Source: Paenibacillus sp. FSL R10-2734 (GTDB lineage: Bacteria > Bacillota > Bacilli > Paenibacillales > Paenibacillaceae). Taken from it: a stretch of 64,000 bases of DNA. The position numbers and the translations under genes are program-made. Positions within the stretch are counted from its first letter, which is position 1, and each line of letters opens with the position of its first letter. The notes below the pieces were generated by a model, which worked only from the letters and a program-made list of their open reading frames with translations, made no database searches and was not told the origin of the DNA. The stretch is taken from contig NZ_CP150170.1 of NCBI RefSeq assembly GCF_037963865.1, positions 4,836,001 through 4,900,000 on the forward strand. Reading direction: 5' to 3'. Shown here piece after piece: positions 8,706-17,116 of the stretch.

Positions 8706-9812
8706 TTATACAGGGAAAGTCACAGGCTTCACACATACCGGCTTAGATACCTCTGCCGTATTTCCAGTAAATACGAGACGACCACTGTCCAGTTCAATAG
8801 AGAACACAACCAGGTTATTAGCATCACGATTCGCGACAATAAGATAAGCCCCATCCGGAGTTAAAGCGAAGTGTCGTGGATGCCCTCCGCGAGTAGATAC
8901 ATATTCAATTAATGTAAGCTTAGCTGTAGCGTTATCTATCGCAAACACTGCGATAGTATCAGCACCCCGGTTAGAAGCGTAAAGATATTTTCCATCTATT
9001 GAAGTAGCAATTTCGGCACAAGTATTCTCTTCCTTAAAATCTTCAGGCAAAGTCGAAACTGTATCTACAGTGTGAAGAGTACCTGTAGCACTGTCATATG
9101 TAAACGATGTTATCGTGGAATCCACCTCGTTAATTACATAAGCAGACTTTCCGTCTGGATGAAAAGTGAAATGACGAGGTCCCGCTCCTGGATGAAGCGC
9201 AGTCTCACCGTGAGCCTCCAGTTTGCTCAAGTCTCTGTTAATTCTGTATGACCGAATGATATCAAGCCCAAGATCAGAAACAAACACATACTGCCCGTCC
9301 GGACTGAAAATAGCCGAGTGAGGATGCGGGCGATCCTGACGCTCAGGATGTTGACCGTGGCCGGAATGAATCGCTACATCCGTTAGCTGATCAGCGACTT
9401 TTTCTTCATTTAATGATATCAAGCCTACACTGCCACCATGATAACTACATACAACAACGTATTCATCGTTCAGGTCTCTAGAAATATGGCATGTGGTCGT
9501 TTGACGACTACCTGAAGCAGGCATTGAGGCTATTCGGTTCAATTCACTCAATTTACCACTCTTGGAATCGATAGCAAAGGTAACTACTTCACCTTCTTTT
9601 CCACCCTCACCATTTGGCTTTTCTCCTATGGCATATAAACGCAGAGCTGTAGCATCCACATTTACAAAGGTAGGGTTGGTTAAGCCCTGCACAGAGTCGA
9701 TTAACTTTAACGTACCTCCTGCTTCGCCATCGAATTCAAATACCTGCACTCCACTTTCTGCGGCACTTGCATAGGAACCCGTAAACAGCAATAACTTAGT
9801 CTGCTTTTTCAT
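8706..9812 (-). CDS. pgl: Lactonase-family beta-propeller, probable 6-phosphogluconolactonase
   Basis: 368 residues with repeated propeller blades: GPRHFTFHPDGKSAYVINE, GKYLYASNRGADTIAVF and HPRHFALTPDGAYLIVANRD carry the PDG-(K/A)-hydrophobic-YV-N pattern of the YkgB/Pgl seven-bladed family. The known role is hydrolysis of 6-phosphogluconolactone in the oxidative pentose phosphate pathway; other lactones are possible. No signal peptide is evident, so it is cytoplasmic. The ATG has GGAGGAGGA upstream. It is a single gene ending just before the shared terminator at 8620-8668. Confidence 0.85.
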   Translation of the reverse strand: MKKQTKLLLFTGSYASAAESGVQVFEFDGEAGGTLKLIDSVQGLTNPTFVNVDATALRLYAIGEKPNGEGGKEGEVVTFAIDSKSGKLSELNRIASMPASGSRQTTTCHISRDLNDEYVVVCSYHGGSVGLISLNEEKVADQLTDVAIHSGHGQHPERQDRPHPHSAIFSPDGQYVFVSDLGLDIIRSYRINRDLSKLEAHGETALHPGAGPRHFTFHPDGKSAYVINEVDSTITSFTYDSATGTLHTVDTVSTLPEDFKEENTCAEIATSIDGKYLYASNRGADTIAVFAIDNATAKLTLIEYVSTRGGHPRHFALTPDGAYLIVANRDANNLVVFSIELDSGRLVFTGNTAEVSKPVCVKPVTFPV

Positions 9813-9941
9813 CTCTATATTCCTCCTCCAAAGTATTGCTATTATATAATTTACAATTTTTAAACGTTAATGACAAACAATAACGTAAAAAGTGTGACAA
9901 ATAGTTCAAAATTAAGGCTTTCCAACGATTTGCATTTATGT

Positions 9942-9960
9942 TATAATGAAAGCGCTAACA
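9942..9960 (+). promoter_or_regulatory. -10 box with overlapping cre site
   Basis: TATAAT at 9942-9947 is followed at once by TGAAAGCGCTAACA at 9947-9960, a full match to the catabolite-responsive element consensus WTGNAANCGNWNNCW. A weak -35 (TTCCAA) lies 16 bp upstream. A CcpA complex here would cover the transcription start, which predicts glucose repression of the LytTR gene. Confidence 0.6.
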
Positions 9961-9994
9961 TCAGTCTTTTATTAAGTACAAAGGGGGAACATGA

Positions 9995-10330
9995 ATGAGT
10001 AGCATCCTGCTGGAAGCCAGAAATGTATACGAGGACTTCGAGGTGGAAACAGACATTCTGTTCTTTAAGGTCGGTGACCATGATTTGGTCATTTTTCACG
10101 GCAGAAACTATAACATAAAAAAGAGAATGACTGCCGAGCAATTGAAACGATTATTATCCAATTCAACTTACTATCATGTGTACGGGGGCTGTTATGTCAA
10201 TCTGAATAAGATCAGTTCTATCGAAGACGACTGCATCTATTTCGGAGAAAAAGGCCTATTTGCAAAAAACGTACGTGTTCCAAGACGGAAACAAGAAAGT
10301 ATTCGTCATCTATTGAAAGGACTGGAGTAA
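9995..10330 (+). CDS. Stand-alone LytTR DNA-binding domain protein
   Basis: 111 residues that are essentially one LytTR domain. The core features are ILFFKVGDHDLVIFHGRNYNIKK, LLSNSTYYHVYGGCYVNLNKISSIE (the family's F/Y-x-R/G-x-H-x-S/Y-x-(V/I)N region) and a C-terminal strand with basic RVPRRKQ. LytTR domains usually follow a receiver domain in two-component regulators; this one has none and no membrane segment. It should bind DNA, but what controls it is unknown. GGGGG lies seven bases before the ATG. The gene is monocistronic between a cre-bearing promoter and its own terminator. Confidence 0.8.
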   Translation: MSSILLEARNVYEDFEVETDILFFKVGDHDLVIFHGRNYNIKKRMTAEQLKRLLSNSTYYHVYGGCYVNLNKISSIEDDCIYFGEKGLFAKNVRVPRRKQESIRHLLKGLE

Positions 10331-10344
10331 ACATCTTATTCCCA

Positions 10345-10386
10345 TAAGCCGGAAGGGCATGTTACCGATGCCATTTCCGGCTTTTT
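10345..10386 (+). terminator. Intrinsic terminator after the LytTR gene
   Basis: AAGCCGGAA and GGCAT pair with ATGCC and TTCCGGCTT, ending in T5. Confidence 0.75.
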
Positions 10387-10515
10387 GCTTTTTATTAATA
10401 GAAACTTAAAAAGATCCTATCTTTTTTTATACTTTCTTAAGGTTTAGGATCTGGATTTCTGTTAAAGTTGTTAATAGACAAGCATCACCTATATTGAAGG
10501 GAGTCATTACTAATA

Positions 10516-11685
10516 ATGGACAAAAAAGATCTGAATGGAAATGAGAACTTAGAAAACAACGGTACTACGGAAGAAGAGTTGAACACTTCCGAGAATATCA
10601 ATGAAGTAAATGAAGTGGAGGTCTTAGCTGCTGAAGAACCTGTGAATACAACAAAAGAAGAAAGTATTCCAGTAATGAACAAAGTCGGCAGTAACAACAA
10701 TACGACCCCACCTGCTCCACCAGTTTCTCCTAAAGGTAACAAAGGCTGGATGATTGCTTCTGTAGTTCTAGCAGCGGCACTCATCATTGTACTGATTAAG
10801 CCTCCATTCCAAAAGGACGACAGCAGCACAGCAGTTGCTACTGTTAACGGAACTAACATTACTAAACAACAACTTTACGATAAATTGATCGAAGCAGGCG
10901 GAGAAAGCACGCTGCAAGCTATGATTACTACAGAACTCGTTGACCAAGAAGCTAAAAAAGCCAATGTAACTGTTACTGACGAAGACATCAATGCTGAATT
11001 AGAAGAACTTAAAGCACAATTCGGCGGAGAAGCTGCATTTAATGCTGCATTGCAACAAAGCTCAATGACTGTTGATGACTTGAAGAAGCAAATGCCACTG
11101 CAAGTAAAACTGCGTAAGATTCTTGAGCCGCAAGTAACTGTAACTGACCAAGAAATCAAAGACTACTATGAAGCAAATAAAGCTACTTTCAATGTAGAAG
11201 AACAAGTTCGCGCTTCCCACATTCTCGTTGAGACTAAAGAAGAAGCAGATGCAATTCTGAAGCAATTGAAGGACGGAGCAGATTTCGCTGAACTAGCTAA
11301 AGAAAAATCTTCGGATACTGGCTCCAAGGCTAATGGCGGAGATCTAGACTTCTTCAAACGTGGAGATATGGTAGCTGAATTCTCCGATGTTGCCTTTAAG
11401 CTTAAGGTTGGAGAAACAAGTGATGCTGTGAAATCCGATTACGGGTACCACATCATTAAAGTAACCGACCATAAAGACGCTAAGAACTACACCATGGAAG
11501 AAAAGAAAGATGAGATCAAAAAGACCCTTGTGTCTCAAAAGGTTTCCACTCTTTCCACCACTTGGTTGTCAGATACAACTGCAAAAGCAAAAATCACAAA
11601 TTCACTTACGGATGCCAAAAAAGATGCGACAGCTTCTCCTGAGCCATCTGCAAGCGCTGAAGCAGGAACTGAATCCTCTAAATAA
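10516..11685 (+). CDS. Membrane-anchored peptidyl-prolyl isomerase (PrsA/SurA-like)
   Basis: 389 residues. Residues 1-75 are a cytoplasmic acidic, Asn/Glu-rich tail; one membrane helix (WMIASVVLAAALIIVLI) follows at about 77-93; then a SurA-type helical chaperone region; then a parvulin rotamase domain starting VRASHILVETKEEAD and including GGDLDFFKRGDMV and YGYHIIKV. The C terminus is a short Ala/Ser/Pro tail. It should help secreted proteins fold on the outer membrane face. PrsA of Bacillus is a lipoprotein, but this protein has no lipobox and is anchored by its helix with a long cytoplasmic extension. GGGAG lies about 12 bases before the ATG. A strong terminator follows. Confidence 0.87.
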   Translation: MDKKDLNGNENLENNGTTEEELNTSENINEVNEVEVLAAEEPVNTTKEESIPVMNKVGSNNNTTPPAPPVSPKGNKGWMIASVVLAAALIIVLIKPPFQKDDSSTAVATVNGTNITKQQLYDKLIEAGGESTLQAMITTELVDQEAKKANVTVTDEDINAELEELKAQFGGEAAFNAALQQSSMTVDDLKKQMPLQVKLRKILEPQVTVTDQEIKDYYEANKATFNVEEQVRASHILVETKEEADAILKQLKDGADFAELAKEKSSDTGSKANGGDLDFFKRGDMVAEFSDVAFKLKVGETSDAVKSDYGYHIIKVTDHKDAKNYTMEEKKDEIKKTLVSQKVSTLSTTWLSDTTAKAKITNSLTDAKKDATASPEPSASAEAGTESSK

Positions 11686-11697
11686 TACGAATGTAAG

Positions 11698-11738
11698 CAG
11701 CAGGACAAGCGTTAATAAACGCTGTCCTGCTTTTTTTT
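11698..11738 (+). terminator. Intrinsic terminator after the PrsA-like gene
   Basis: GCAGGACAAGCGTT pairs with AACGCTGTCCTGC, one bulge, then T8. Confidence 0.85.
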
Positions 11739-11760
11739 GTTTCTATGCTTAGGCCTCTGA

Positions 11761-11955
11761 TCATTGGCCTTTTTTTCTAATTTGTTTATCGTGATTCTCC
11801 CCCCACTCTTTCGCCTGCGCCGTTGCAATTGAAATCGCCCGCCCCTCCTCATAACCATCTTTGAGGAGCGCATTCGCTATATCGATCGCCTTATAGCGAA
11901 CAGGTGCTGTGAAGTTCTTCAATGATTCTGGATAATTCTCTTTGTCCCATGGCAT
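11761..11955 (-). CDS. Small conserved protein, YdaT N-terminal-like
   Basis: 64 residues beginning MPWDKENYPESLKNF, with AIDIANALLKDGYEEGRAIS and ATAQAKEW. I recognise this as like the N-terminal half of Bacillus YdaT, a general-stress protein; the C-terminal DUF2188 half is missing here. Function unknown. No signal or membrane segment; likely a small soluble helical protein. Its ribosome site AAGGAGG lies eight bases before the ATG, but that site is inside the 3' arm of a perfect 16 bp hairpin and the spacer is the U-run (see 11961-12010). It lies downstream of the nitroreductase gene on the same strand. Confidence 0.72.
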   Translation of the reverse strand: MPWDKENYPESLKNFTAPVRYKAIDIANALLKDGYEEGRAISIATAQAKEWGENHDKQIRKKGQ

Positions 11956-11960
11956 ACAAA

Positions 11961-12010
11961 AAACCTCCTTAACCAGTCTATATACATACTTAGCCTGGTT
12001 AAGGAGGTTT
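11961..12010 (-). promoter_or_regulatory. Terminator-like hairpin that contains the next gene's Shine-Dalgarno
   Basis: On the minus strand, AAACCTCCTTAACCAG pairs perfectly over 16 bp with CTGGTTAAGGAGGTTT around an 18-base loop, followed by T3 more, giving an unbroken T6 run. It follows the nitroreductase stop. The AAGGAGG in its 3' arm is the only good ribosome site of the small gene at 11955, so read-through RNA would have that site buried. Confidence 0.75.
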
Positions 12011-12027
12011 CAAACGCTTTTTTCCAC

Positions 12028-12627
12028 TTATTTAAAGACCTTAACGCGATCTTCAACCGGTTGGAATTGTTTCTCACCTGCTGGAGTTACAGTCTTACCA
12101 AATGGCAATTGTGCAATCAGTTTCCATTCTTGCGGAATGCCCCAAGCTTCTTTCACTTCGTCATCAATCAACGGGTTATAATGCTGCAGGGATGCGCCTA
12201 AACCTACTTCAGAAAGTGCAGTCCATACTACGAATTGCAGAATTCCTGAAGATTGGTTAGCCCAAACTGGGAAGTTCTCTGCATACAATGCGAAGTTCTC
12301 TTGAAGGTTCTTCACTACAGCTTGGTCTTCAAAGAATAATACGGAACCGTAACCTGCTTTAAAAGATGCTAATTTTTGCGCTGTTCCTTCAAATTGTTCA
12401 GCTGGAACGACTTTGCGCAAAGTTTCTGTAGTAATATCCCATAATTTATCATGCTGTTCACCTAAAAGTACAACGGCTCTGGAGCTTTGGGAGTTGAATG
12501 AAGTTGGGCTATGTAACACCGCTTGTTCAACGATTTCAATAATTTGAGCATCCGTAACAGTGGATTCTTTACTGATGGCATATATGGAACGTCTTCCTTT
12601 TACTGCTTCAAAAAAATTGTTAGACAT
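12028..12627 (-). CDS. Nitroreductase-family oxidoreductase (Frm2/Hbn1-like)
   Basis: 199 residues with nitroreductase features: GRRSIYAISKE near the N terminus (the FMN-binding RRS motif), VLHSPTSFNSQSSRAVVL (PSxxNxQ(P/S) type), and GASLQHYNPLIDDEV with EWKLIAQLPFGK at the C terminus. This shortened form resembles the fungal/bacterial Frm2-Hbn1 branch. It is predicted to be an FMN-dependent, NAD(P)H-using cytoplasmic enzyme acting on nitro compounds, quinones or similar; the natural substrate is unknown. GGAGGT lies before the ATG. It is divergent from the phosphoesterase gene and ends at the unusual hairpin at 11961-12010. Confidence 0.87.
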   Translation of the reverse strand: MSNNFFEAVKGRRSIYAISKESTVTDAQIIEIVEQAVLHSPTSFNSQSSRAVVLLGEQHDKLWDITTETLRKVVPAEQFEGTAQKLASFKAGYGSVLFFEDQAVVKNLQENFALYAENFPVWANQSSGILQFVVWTALSEVGLGASLQHYNPLIDDEVKEAWGIPQEWKLIAQLPFGKTVTPAGEKQFQPVEDRVKVFK

Positions 12628-12836
12628 AAAATAACTACCTCCATTTATTTAAGTAACTTACTTTTGTACATCTTATCACCTTTTTTCTTAAAAGACAACA
12701 TCAATTCGCAACTAATTTTGTCGGATTTATAAGTCCCCCCCGGTTAGTAACATCTCCCCTTCACATTTCTGATATACATTACATCTAAAAATAAGCTACA
12801 ATAGTGCAGCAAACGTATAGAAGGAAGGTTATTTAA

Positions 12837-14252
12837 ATGAATTTTTCAACGGATAAAGCTACCACCTTATATAAAAAAACTGTCATTTTCTCTTCTGTGC
12901 TGCTTCTCTCCCTTAGCTTGGCTCTTACCGGCTGCAAAGACACAAATTCGTCTAATTTAAGCGCACCGGTACTTGATCAAGATGATCTTCAACCTGTATC
13001 TTTTTGGGTGGCTACAGATACTCACTTTTTGGACAAAAATCTTCAGGATGGTGGCCAAGCTTTTCAGACCTATGTCACTGGTGGCGATGGAAAAATGCTG
13101 CCCTACAGTGATGAAATGGCTGAAACATTAGTCTATGAAGCTGAACAGAAAAAGCCTGAATTTATTATCCTCAGTGGCGATTTAACGAATAATGGAGAAC
13201 GCAGTAGCCATCAACAATTAACCGAAAAGCTAAAACGAATCGAACAGCAAGGAACCTCAGTTTATGTCATTCCAGGCAATCACGACTTGTTTAATCCATG
13301 GGCTAGATCTTTCAGCGGTGATAAGCAGCTCCTTACGGATTCGATTACAGACAAGGACTTCGTCAAAATGTATGCGGATTTCGGCTACGAAGAGGCTGTA
13401 TCACGTGATAAAGAATCACTAAGCTATATCGTCAAGGCAGCACCTAATTTATGGATTCTCATGTTAGACAGTAGTCAATACCTTAATAATCAAAAATATG
13501 GATTTCCACAAACCGATGGCCGTATAGCTGCCTCCACTCTTTCTTGGATAGATGAATCTGTAAAGCTGGCAGCCAAAGAGCACGCTTCTGTAATTACGGT
13601 GATGCATCATAACTTGCTAGACCATACCACTATGTCCGTTTCGGGCTTTAAACTTAATAACAGTCAGGAAACTATAAATGCATTGCGGAAAAACGGGCTG
13701 AATCTAGTCCTCTCAGGACATATTCATTTGCAGGACATCCAAGTAGACCAGGCTGCAGGCAATCAGGACTCAGCCTCATCAGAGCAAACGCCTATCTATG
13801 ATATCGCTACAAGTGCAATGGCTGTCAATCCGCATCAATATGGAGCAATGACCTTCGATCCTCTCTCCCGAACCGTTAATTATAAAACGGAGCCGTTGAA
13901 TGTAGAAGTCTGGGCTAAAGCTACCGGGATTACAGATCACAATCTATTAAACTTCAAAGCTTATGCTGAAAACATCTTTGCTACAAACTCTTATGACAAG
14001 GCTATCGATAGTCTCAAGGATAGTTCTTATACGGAGTCTGAAAAAGAATCCATGGCAAAAGTAATGTCCAAGCTGAATGTACGATACTTCGCAGGAACTA
14101 CGGATACCATCTCCAAGGATATTAAAGAGCTGCCAGGCTACAAGCTTTGGGAAGAACCGCAGGATGGCTTCTTGGCAGGGTATGTCCAAAGTATGGCTGA
14201 AGACAAAGCATTAAGTAACGTAGCTTTAGAGGTTGTTTTAACGAAGCAATAA
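12837..14252 (+). CDS. Lipoprotein metallophosphoesterase
   Basis: 471 residues with an N-terminal lipoprotein signal ending in LALTGC. All calcineurin-like metal motifs are present in order: ATDTHF (DxH), LSGDLTNNGE (GD), IPGNHDLF (GNHD), VMHHNLL (H) and LSGHIHLQD (GHxH). It should be a dinuclear-metal phosphoesterase tethered outside the membrane, perhaps for phosphate scavenging or envelope turnover; the substrate is unknown. The C-terminal 120 or so residues are an extra helical domain. GGAAGG lies eight bases before the ATG. It is monocistronic with a terminator right after. Confidence 0.88.
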   Translation: MNFSTDKATTLYKKTVIFSSVLLLSLSLALTGCKDTNSSNLSAPVLDQDDLQPVSFWVATDTHFLDKNLQDGGQAFQTYVTGGDGKMLPYSDEMAETLVYEAEQKKPEFIILSGDLTNNGERSSHQQLTEKLKRIEQQGTSVYVIPGNHDLFNPWARSFSGDKQLLTDSITDKDFVKMYADFGYEEAVSRDKESLSYIVKAAPNLWILMLDSSQYLNNQKYGFPQTDGRIAASTLSWIDESVKLAAKEHASVITVMHHNLLDHTTMSVSGFKLNNSQETINALRKNGLNLVLSGHIHLQDIQVDQAAGNQDSASSEQTPIYDIATSAMAVNPHQYGAMTFDPLSRTVNYKTEPLNVEVWAKATGITDHNLLNFKAYAENIFATNSYDKAIDSLKDSSYTESEKESMAKVMSKLNVRYFAGTTDTISKDIKELPGYKLWEEPQDGFLAGYVQSMAEDKALSNVALEVVLTKQ

Positions 14253-14275
14253 GCAAATGGCATATTTCATAAGAA

Positions 14276-14326
14276 AAACCCAGCTCCCACACGCATTTTC
14301 TGCGCAGTTGGAAGCTGGGTTTGTTT
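14276..14326 (+). terminator. Bidirectional terminator between convergent genes
   Basis: AAACCCAGCT pairs with AGCTGGGTTT, with an inner GCGCAGTTGG region. It sits between the phosphoesterase gene and the convergent stalk-domain gene. Confidence 0.7.
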
Positions 14327-14356
14327 GTGTTATTTAACCGATGAGGATCGAACTAA

Positions 14357-15877
14357 CTATTTCCGTGTAATAGTAATCCAACCCTCTTCATCTACATAAA
14401 CAGTAGCATGAAGTGCTTCAGCAAGCAGACGTAGCGATACATAGGCATCGCCATACTCGTCAACAAATACAGGCTCTGCAAGCTCCACTTTTTCACCATT
14501 AATCAATGCTTCTGAAGAACCGATTTTGAATACCAGCTTATCACCATACACACCATCAGTTACGACAATGGCACGATTGGCTGTATCCCATTCCACAGTA
14601 GCATCTAAATCTTCTGCCACATACCGCAGAGGAATGTAAGTCGTATTATTGTCTACGATCGGATAATAATATTCGTCGTCAGGTTCGATGACAATCGTTC
14701 TCTTGGTGATTTCGAGATCATCTTTCAATATACGATACACATTAGAATTCGGATCAAAATTGTTCAATGTCTCCGCAGGAGTAAGATCACCAGAAGAAAC
14801 ATCAAGAGCGCCTTCTGTGCTGATTGGATCAGCCGTCACAGCTCCCCCAATGTTCCAGATCTGACTGGAAGCCTTAAGTGAGAAACTCTTCAATGGCACC
14901 ATATCGGTACCTGGAAGCGCCACTTTCAGATCAACATTCTGTTTACGTACATGTAGTCCACTATCTACAAAGATATCAACTGCAAGTTTCGTATCCTTAC
15001 TTAGTACGGTTTTCAGCTCAGGTGTCGATTTGTAAAGACTGTCTAATTGATTGTCATACACTAGTAGTAGTGCATCAACAGCCAATTTAGCAGCATCATG
15101 CAGTACGGTTACGACACCTTCTTTATCATCCAGTGGGATTTCGCCGATACCTGGAATTGTGAAATCACCGGAACCTTCTTCGGTCATTTCTTTGATCACT
15201 GGGTACAGATAGTCATAAAGAGCACTAACGAACTCAGTAAAGCCTTCAGTATCTTTAGAGATTGACTTCAGGAATCCTTTTAACAATGCTGGAAGCTCAT
15301 CACCCGTTACTTCGGTATGTAACTTCGTCATATTCACCTGCTGACCATACACAGCCTCACTAACTGGTGTTACGCTAATTGCGCTTGGGTTAGGAAGATT
15401 CTTTACCACAAACTTCGTAAGCAGCTTACTAAGCTCCTCACCTTTAGCCAAATCTAATCCTACCTCGCCAAAGATCTCCTCATAGCCTTGCATCTGGAAG
15501 TAAAACGGTTGTTTTGCTCCTTCAACAGTAAAGACTAAAGTTTGTTTGTCCATATACAAAGCAAAAGGAATATTCAGTTGCTTGTAGCCAATCGTCCCCT
15601 TTGCTGATACATTTCCATTATCCTGTAGCTTAGCATTGCTGATACTTAGGGAAAATGAATTAATAAGATCTACCATTTTCTTCTCTTCTTCACCGAGACC
15701 TTCAATAGGCTCAGCGTTCATGGAAAACGTCATGCTGGATTCTGATGATTTAACATCGACATCCCCTATCAATGCCTTGTTAACATCGAAACCTCCTACC
15801 GACTGACAACCGGCTAGAACAAGCAGCAACGCGACAAAAGGAAGAAACCATTTTATTCTAGCTTTAATTCTCCTCAT
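14357..15877 (-). CDS. Lipoprotein with C-terminal copper amine oxidase N-like (stalk) domain
   Basis: 506 residues. A lipoprotein signal ends LVLAGC near residue 24. A long middle region of about 350 residues has no family I recognise. The last 110 or so residues form a stalk/Cu-amine-oxidase-N domain: TTYIPLRYVAEDLDATVEWD, followed by LVFKIGSSEALINGEKVEL and AYVSLRLLAEALHATVYVD. These domains are abundant in Paenibacillus envelope proteins and are thought to be structural rather than copper-binding. The ATG has AAGGAG seven bases upstream. Role unknown; surface anchoring is a reasonable inference. Confidence 0.8.
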   Translation of the reverse strand: MRRIKARIKWFLPFVALLLVLAGCQSVGGFDVNKALIGDVDVKSSESSMTFSMNAEPIEGLGEEEKKMVDLINSFSLSISNAKLQDNGNVSAKGTIGYKQLNIPFALYMDKQTLVFTVEGAKQPFYFQMQGYEEIFGEVGLDLAKGEELSKLLTKFVVKNLPNPSAISVTPVSEAVYGQQVNMTKLHTEVTGDELPALLKGFLKSISKDTEGFTEFVSALYDYLYPVIKEMTEEGSGDFTIPGIGEIPLDDKEGVVTVLHDAAKLAVDALLLVYDNQLDSLYKSTPELKTVLSKDTKLAVDIFVDSGLHVRKQNVDLKVALPGTDMVPLKSFSLKASSQIWNIGGAVTADPISTEGALDVSSGDLTPAETLNNFDPNSNVYRILKDDLEITKRTIVIEPDDEYYYPIVDNNTTYIPLRYVAEDLDATVEWDTANRAIVVTDGVYGDKLVFKIGSSEALINGEKVELAEPVFVDEYGDAYVSLRLLAEALHATVYVDEEGWITITRK

Positions 15878-15971
15878 AGCAAGTCTCCTTTTTTAAGAAA
15901 TTTTTGAAATCAATCCATTATCTCAGCAAAGGTAACATTTGTAAATCAAAGTCCGTATTATTTTAAAAATA

Positions 15972-16640
15972 CTATATATTCAACAAAGTTCGCCATTCGA
16001 TAGATCCCCATTCATTATAAAATAGACCCTTAATTATCGCCAAAATAAGTAAATGCGCAGGATAAAAAGACCACCACACCCAGCGTGGAACCCGGTGACG
16101 CTCTAAATATCCCCAAAGTGCAGGAGTCAAAGCAATCAACAACGTTGGTAAAATACTGAGCATTTGCACAGTCCAAAAATTATAGAACATATAGAACAAA
16201 TTCAGTACCAAATGTGCTCCAACAAGCCAGTATGACTTCGTATAACGGAATATCAATACTAACAGCAGGCCGTACGCATTATAATCTATGGGGAAGTAAT
16301 CCATTAATGCGATAGCTACAATGACGACAGGTATACCAAGCCATAGAGACGGAAGTTTATCCAAAATAACCATTACGATTGCTGATAACAGAAGAGTAAA
16401 TACAACGTTCCAACCACCAGGATTAATTGCTAAATTGTATGGAATCTGAGCAATAATTGCGATTAAGAGTAATCGAAACAGATATTTCGGTCTGGATGAT
16501 GTATGTAAATGCCCCTGAACGAGCCCATAACAGTAAATTGGAAAGGCTATTCTCCCTACATATCTCCAAGCAATATCCTCTGGAAAAAAAATATAGCCAA
16601 TATGGTCGATTAGCATTGTCAGCATGGCGAGAATCTGCAT
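15972..16640 (-). CDS. TraX-family multi-pass membrane protein
   Basis: 222 residues, almost wholly hydrophobic, with the TraX hallmark LTMLIDHIGYIFFPE at the N terminus and RYVGRIAFPIYCYGLVQGH after it. TraX in the F plasmid acetylates pilin, but chromosomal members in Firmicutes are not tied to conjugation and their acyl acceptor is unknown. The ATG at 16640 is preferred because AAGGAGG lies six bases upstream; a reading 10 codons longer has no site. No conjugation genes are nearby. It is divergent from the T-box-thrS unit. Confidence 0.82.
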   Translation of the reverse strand: MQILAMLTMLIDHIGYIFFPEDIAWRYVGRIAFPIYCYGLVQGHLHTSSRPKYLFRLLLIAIIAQIPYNLAINPGGWNVVFTLLLSAIVMVILDKLPSLWLGIPVVIVAIALMDYFPIDYNAYGLLLVLIFRYTKSYWLVGAHLVLNLFYMFYNFWTVQMLSILPTLLIALTPALWGYLERHRVPRWVWWSFYPAHLLILAIIKGLFYNEWGSIEWRTLLNI

Positions 16641-16763
16641 ATCAAACCTCCTTAAACATGTTGATATCATACATTCGCCAACGAGTACATCATCTCCTTT
16701 GCCATTAGCAAATGATAACTTTAAAAAAAGAAGATCAACTATTTATTTATGGTTACTTCCCTC

Positions 16764-16793
16764 TTGACTTTATGGGGTGCAATTGAGTACTAT
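16764..16793 (+). promoter_or_regulatory. SigA-type promoter of the thrS leader
   Basis: TTGACT at 16764-16769 and TACTAT at 16788-16793 with 18 bp between. It lies just upstream of the T-box leader. Confidence 0.65.
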
Positions 16794-16794
16794 G

Positions 16795-17074
16795 AACGAG
16801 CAACATCATATGGCAATGATCAAAGACATAATTTCCTATACGAACTGTCCAGAGAGAGAAGTCTAGGCTGAAAGCTTCTCCAGTAAACGATTGTGAGGTT
16901 ACCCCTTTGTAGCCGTGGCGCTGAATCCGTTGATCTATATTTCACGGTAGTATGCGGCACCGACTTATCCCCGATAACGGATACCAATGAGGTCCTATCC
17001 TTGTGATAGGTCGAATTAGGGTGGAACCACGAGCTGAACGCACTCGTCCCTGTCTGGGAGAGATGCGTTTTTTT
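16795..17074 (+). promoter_or_regulatory. T-box riboswitch leader (threonine)
   Basis: The conserved T-box AGGGTGGAACCACG is at 17018-17031. An AGAGAG-type hairpin (GAGAAG with CTTCTC) is at about 16854-16880. A threonine specifier ACC is proposed at 16901-16903, within GGTTACCCCTTTG, where CTTTG can pair with an upstream CAAAG. A terminator (GCACTCGTCCC with GGGAGAGATGC, then T7) ends at 17074; its CCCT can instead pair with the AGGG of the T-box to form the antiterminator. Uncharged tRNA-Thr should allow read-through into thrS. Together with 16671-16763, which shows nothing else, this accounts for the gene-free stretch. Confidence 0.92.
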
Positions 17075-17116
17075 GCGTTCACAACTAACATTTTCGAGAA
17101 ATGGAGGCTAACAATC

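Noticed and set aside
15972..16640. Conjugative element because of TraX
   Set aside because: No relaxase, coupling protein, pilus or attachment sites nearby; TraX-like proteins are common on Firmicute chromosomes.
17003..17116. N-terminal extension of thrS
   Set aside because: It would translate the T-box terminator; GGAGG and family alignment support the ATG at 17117.
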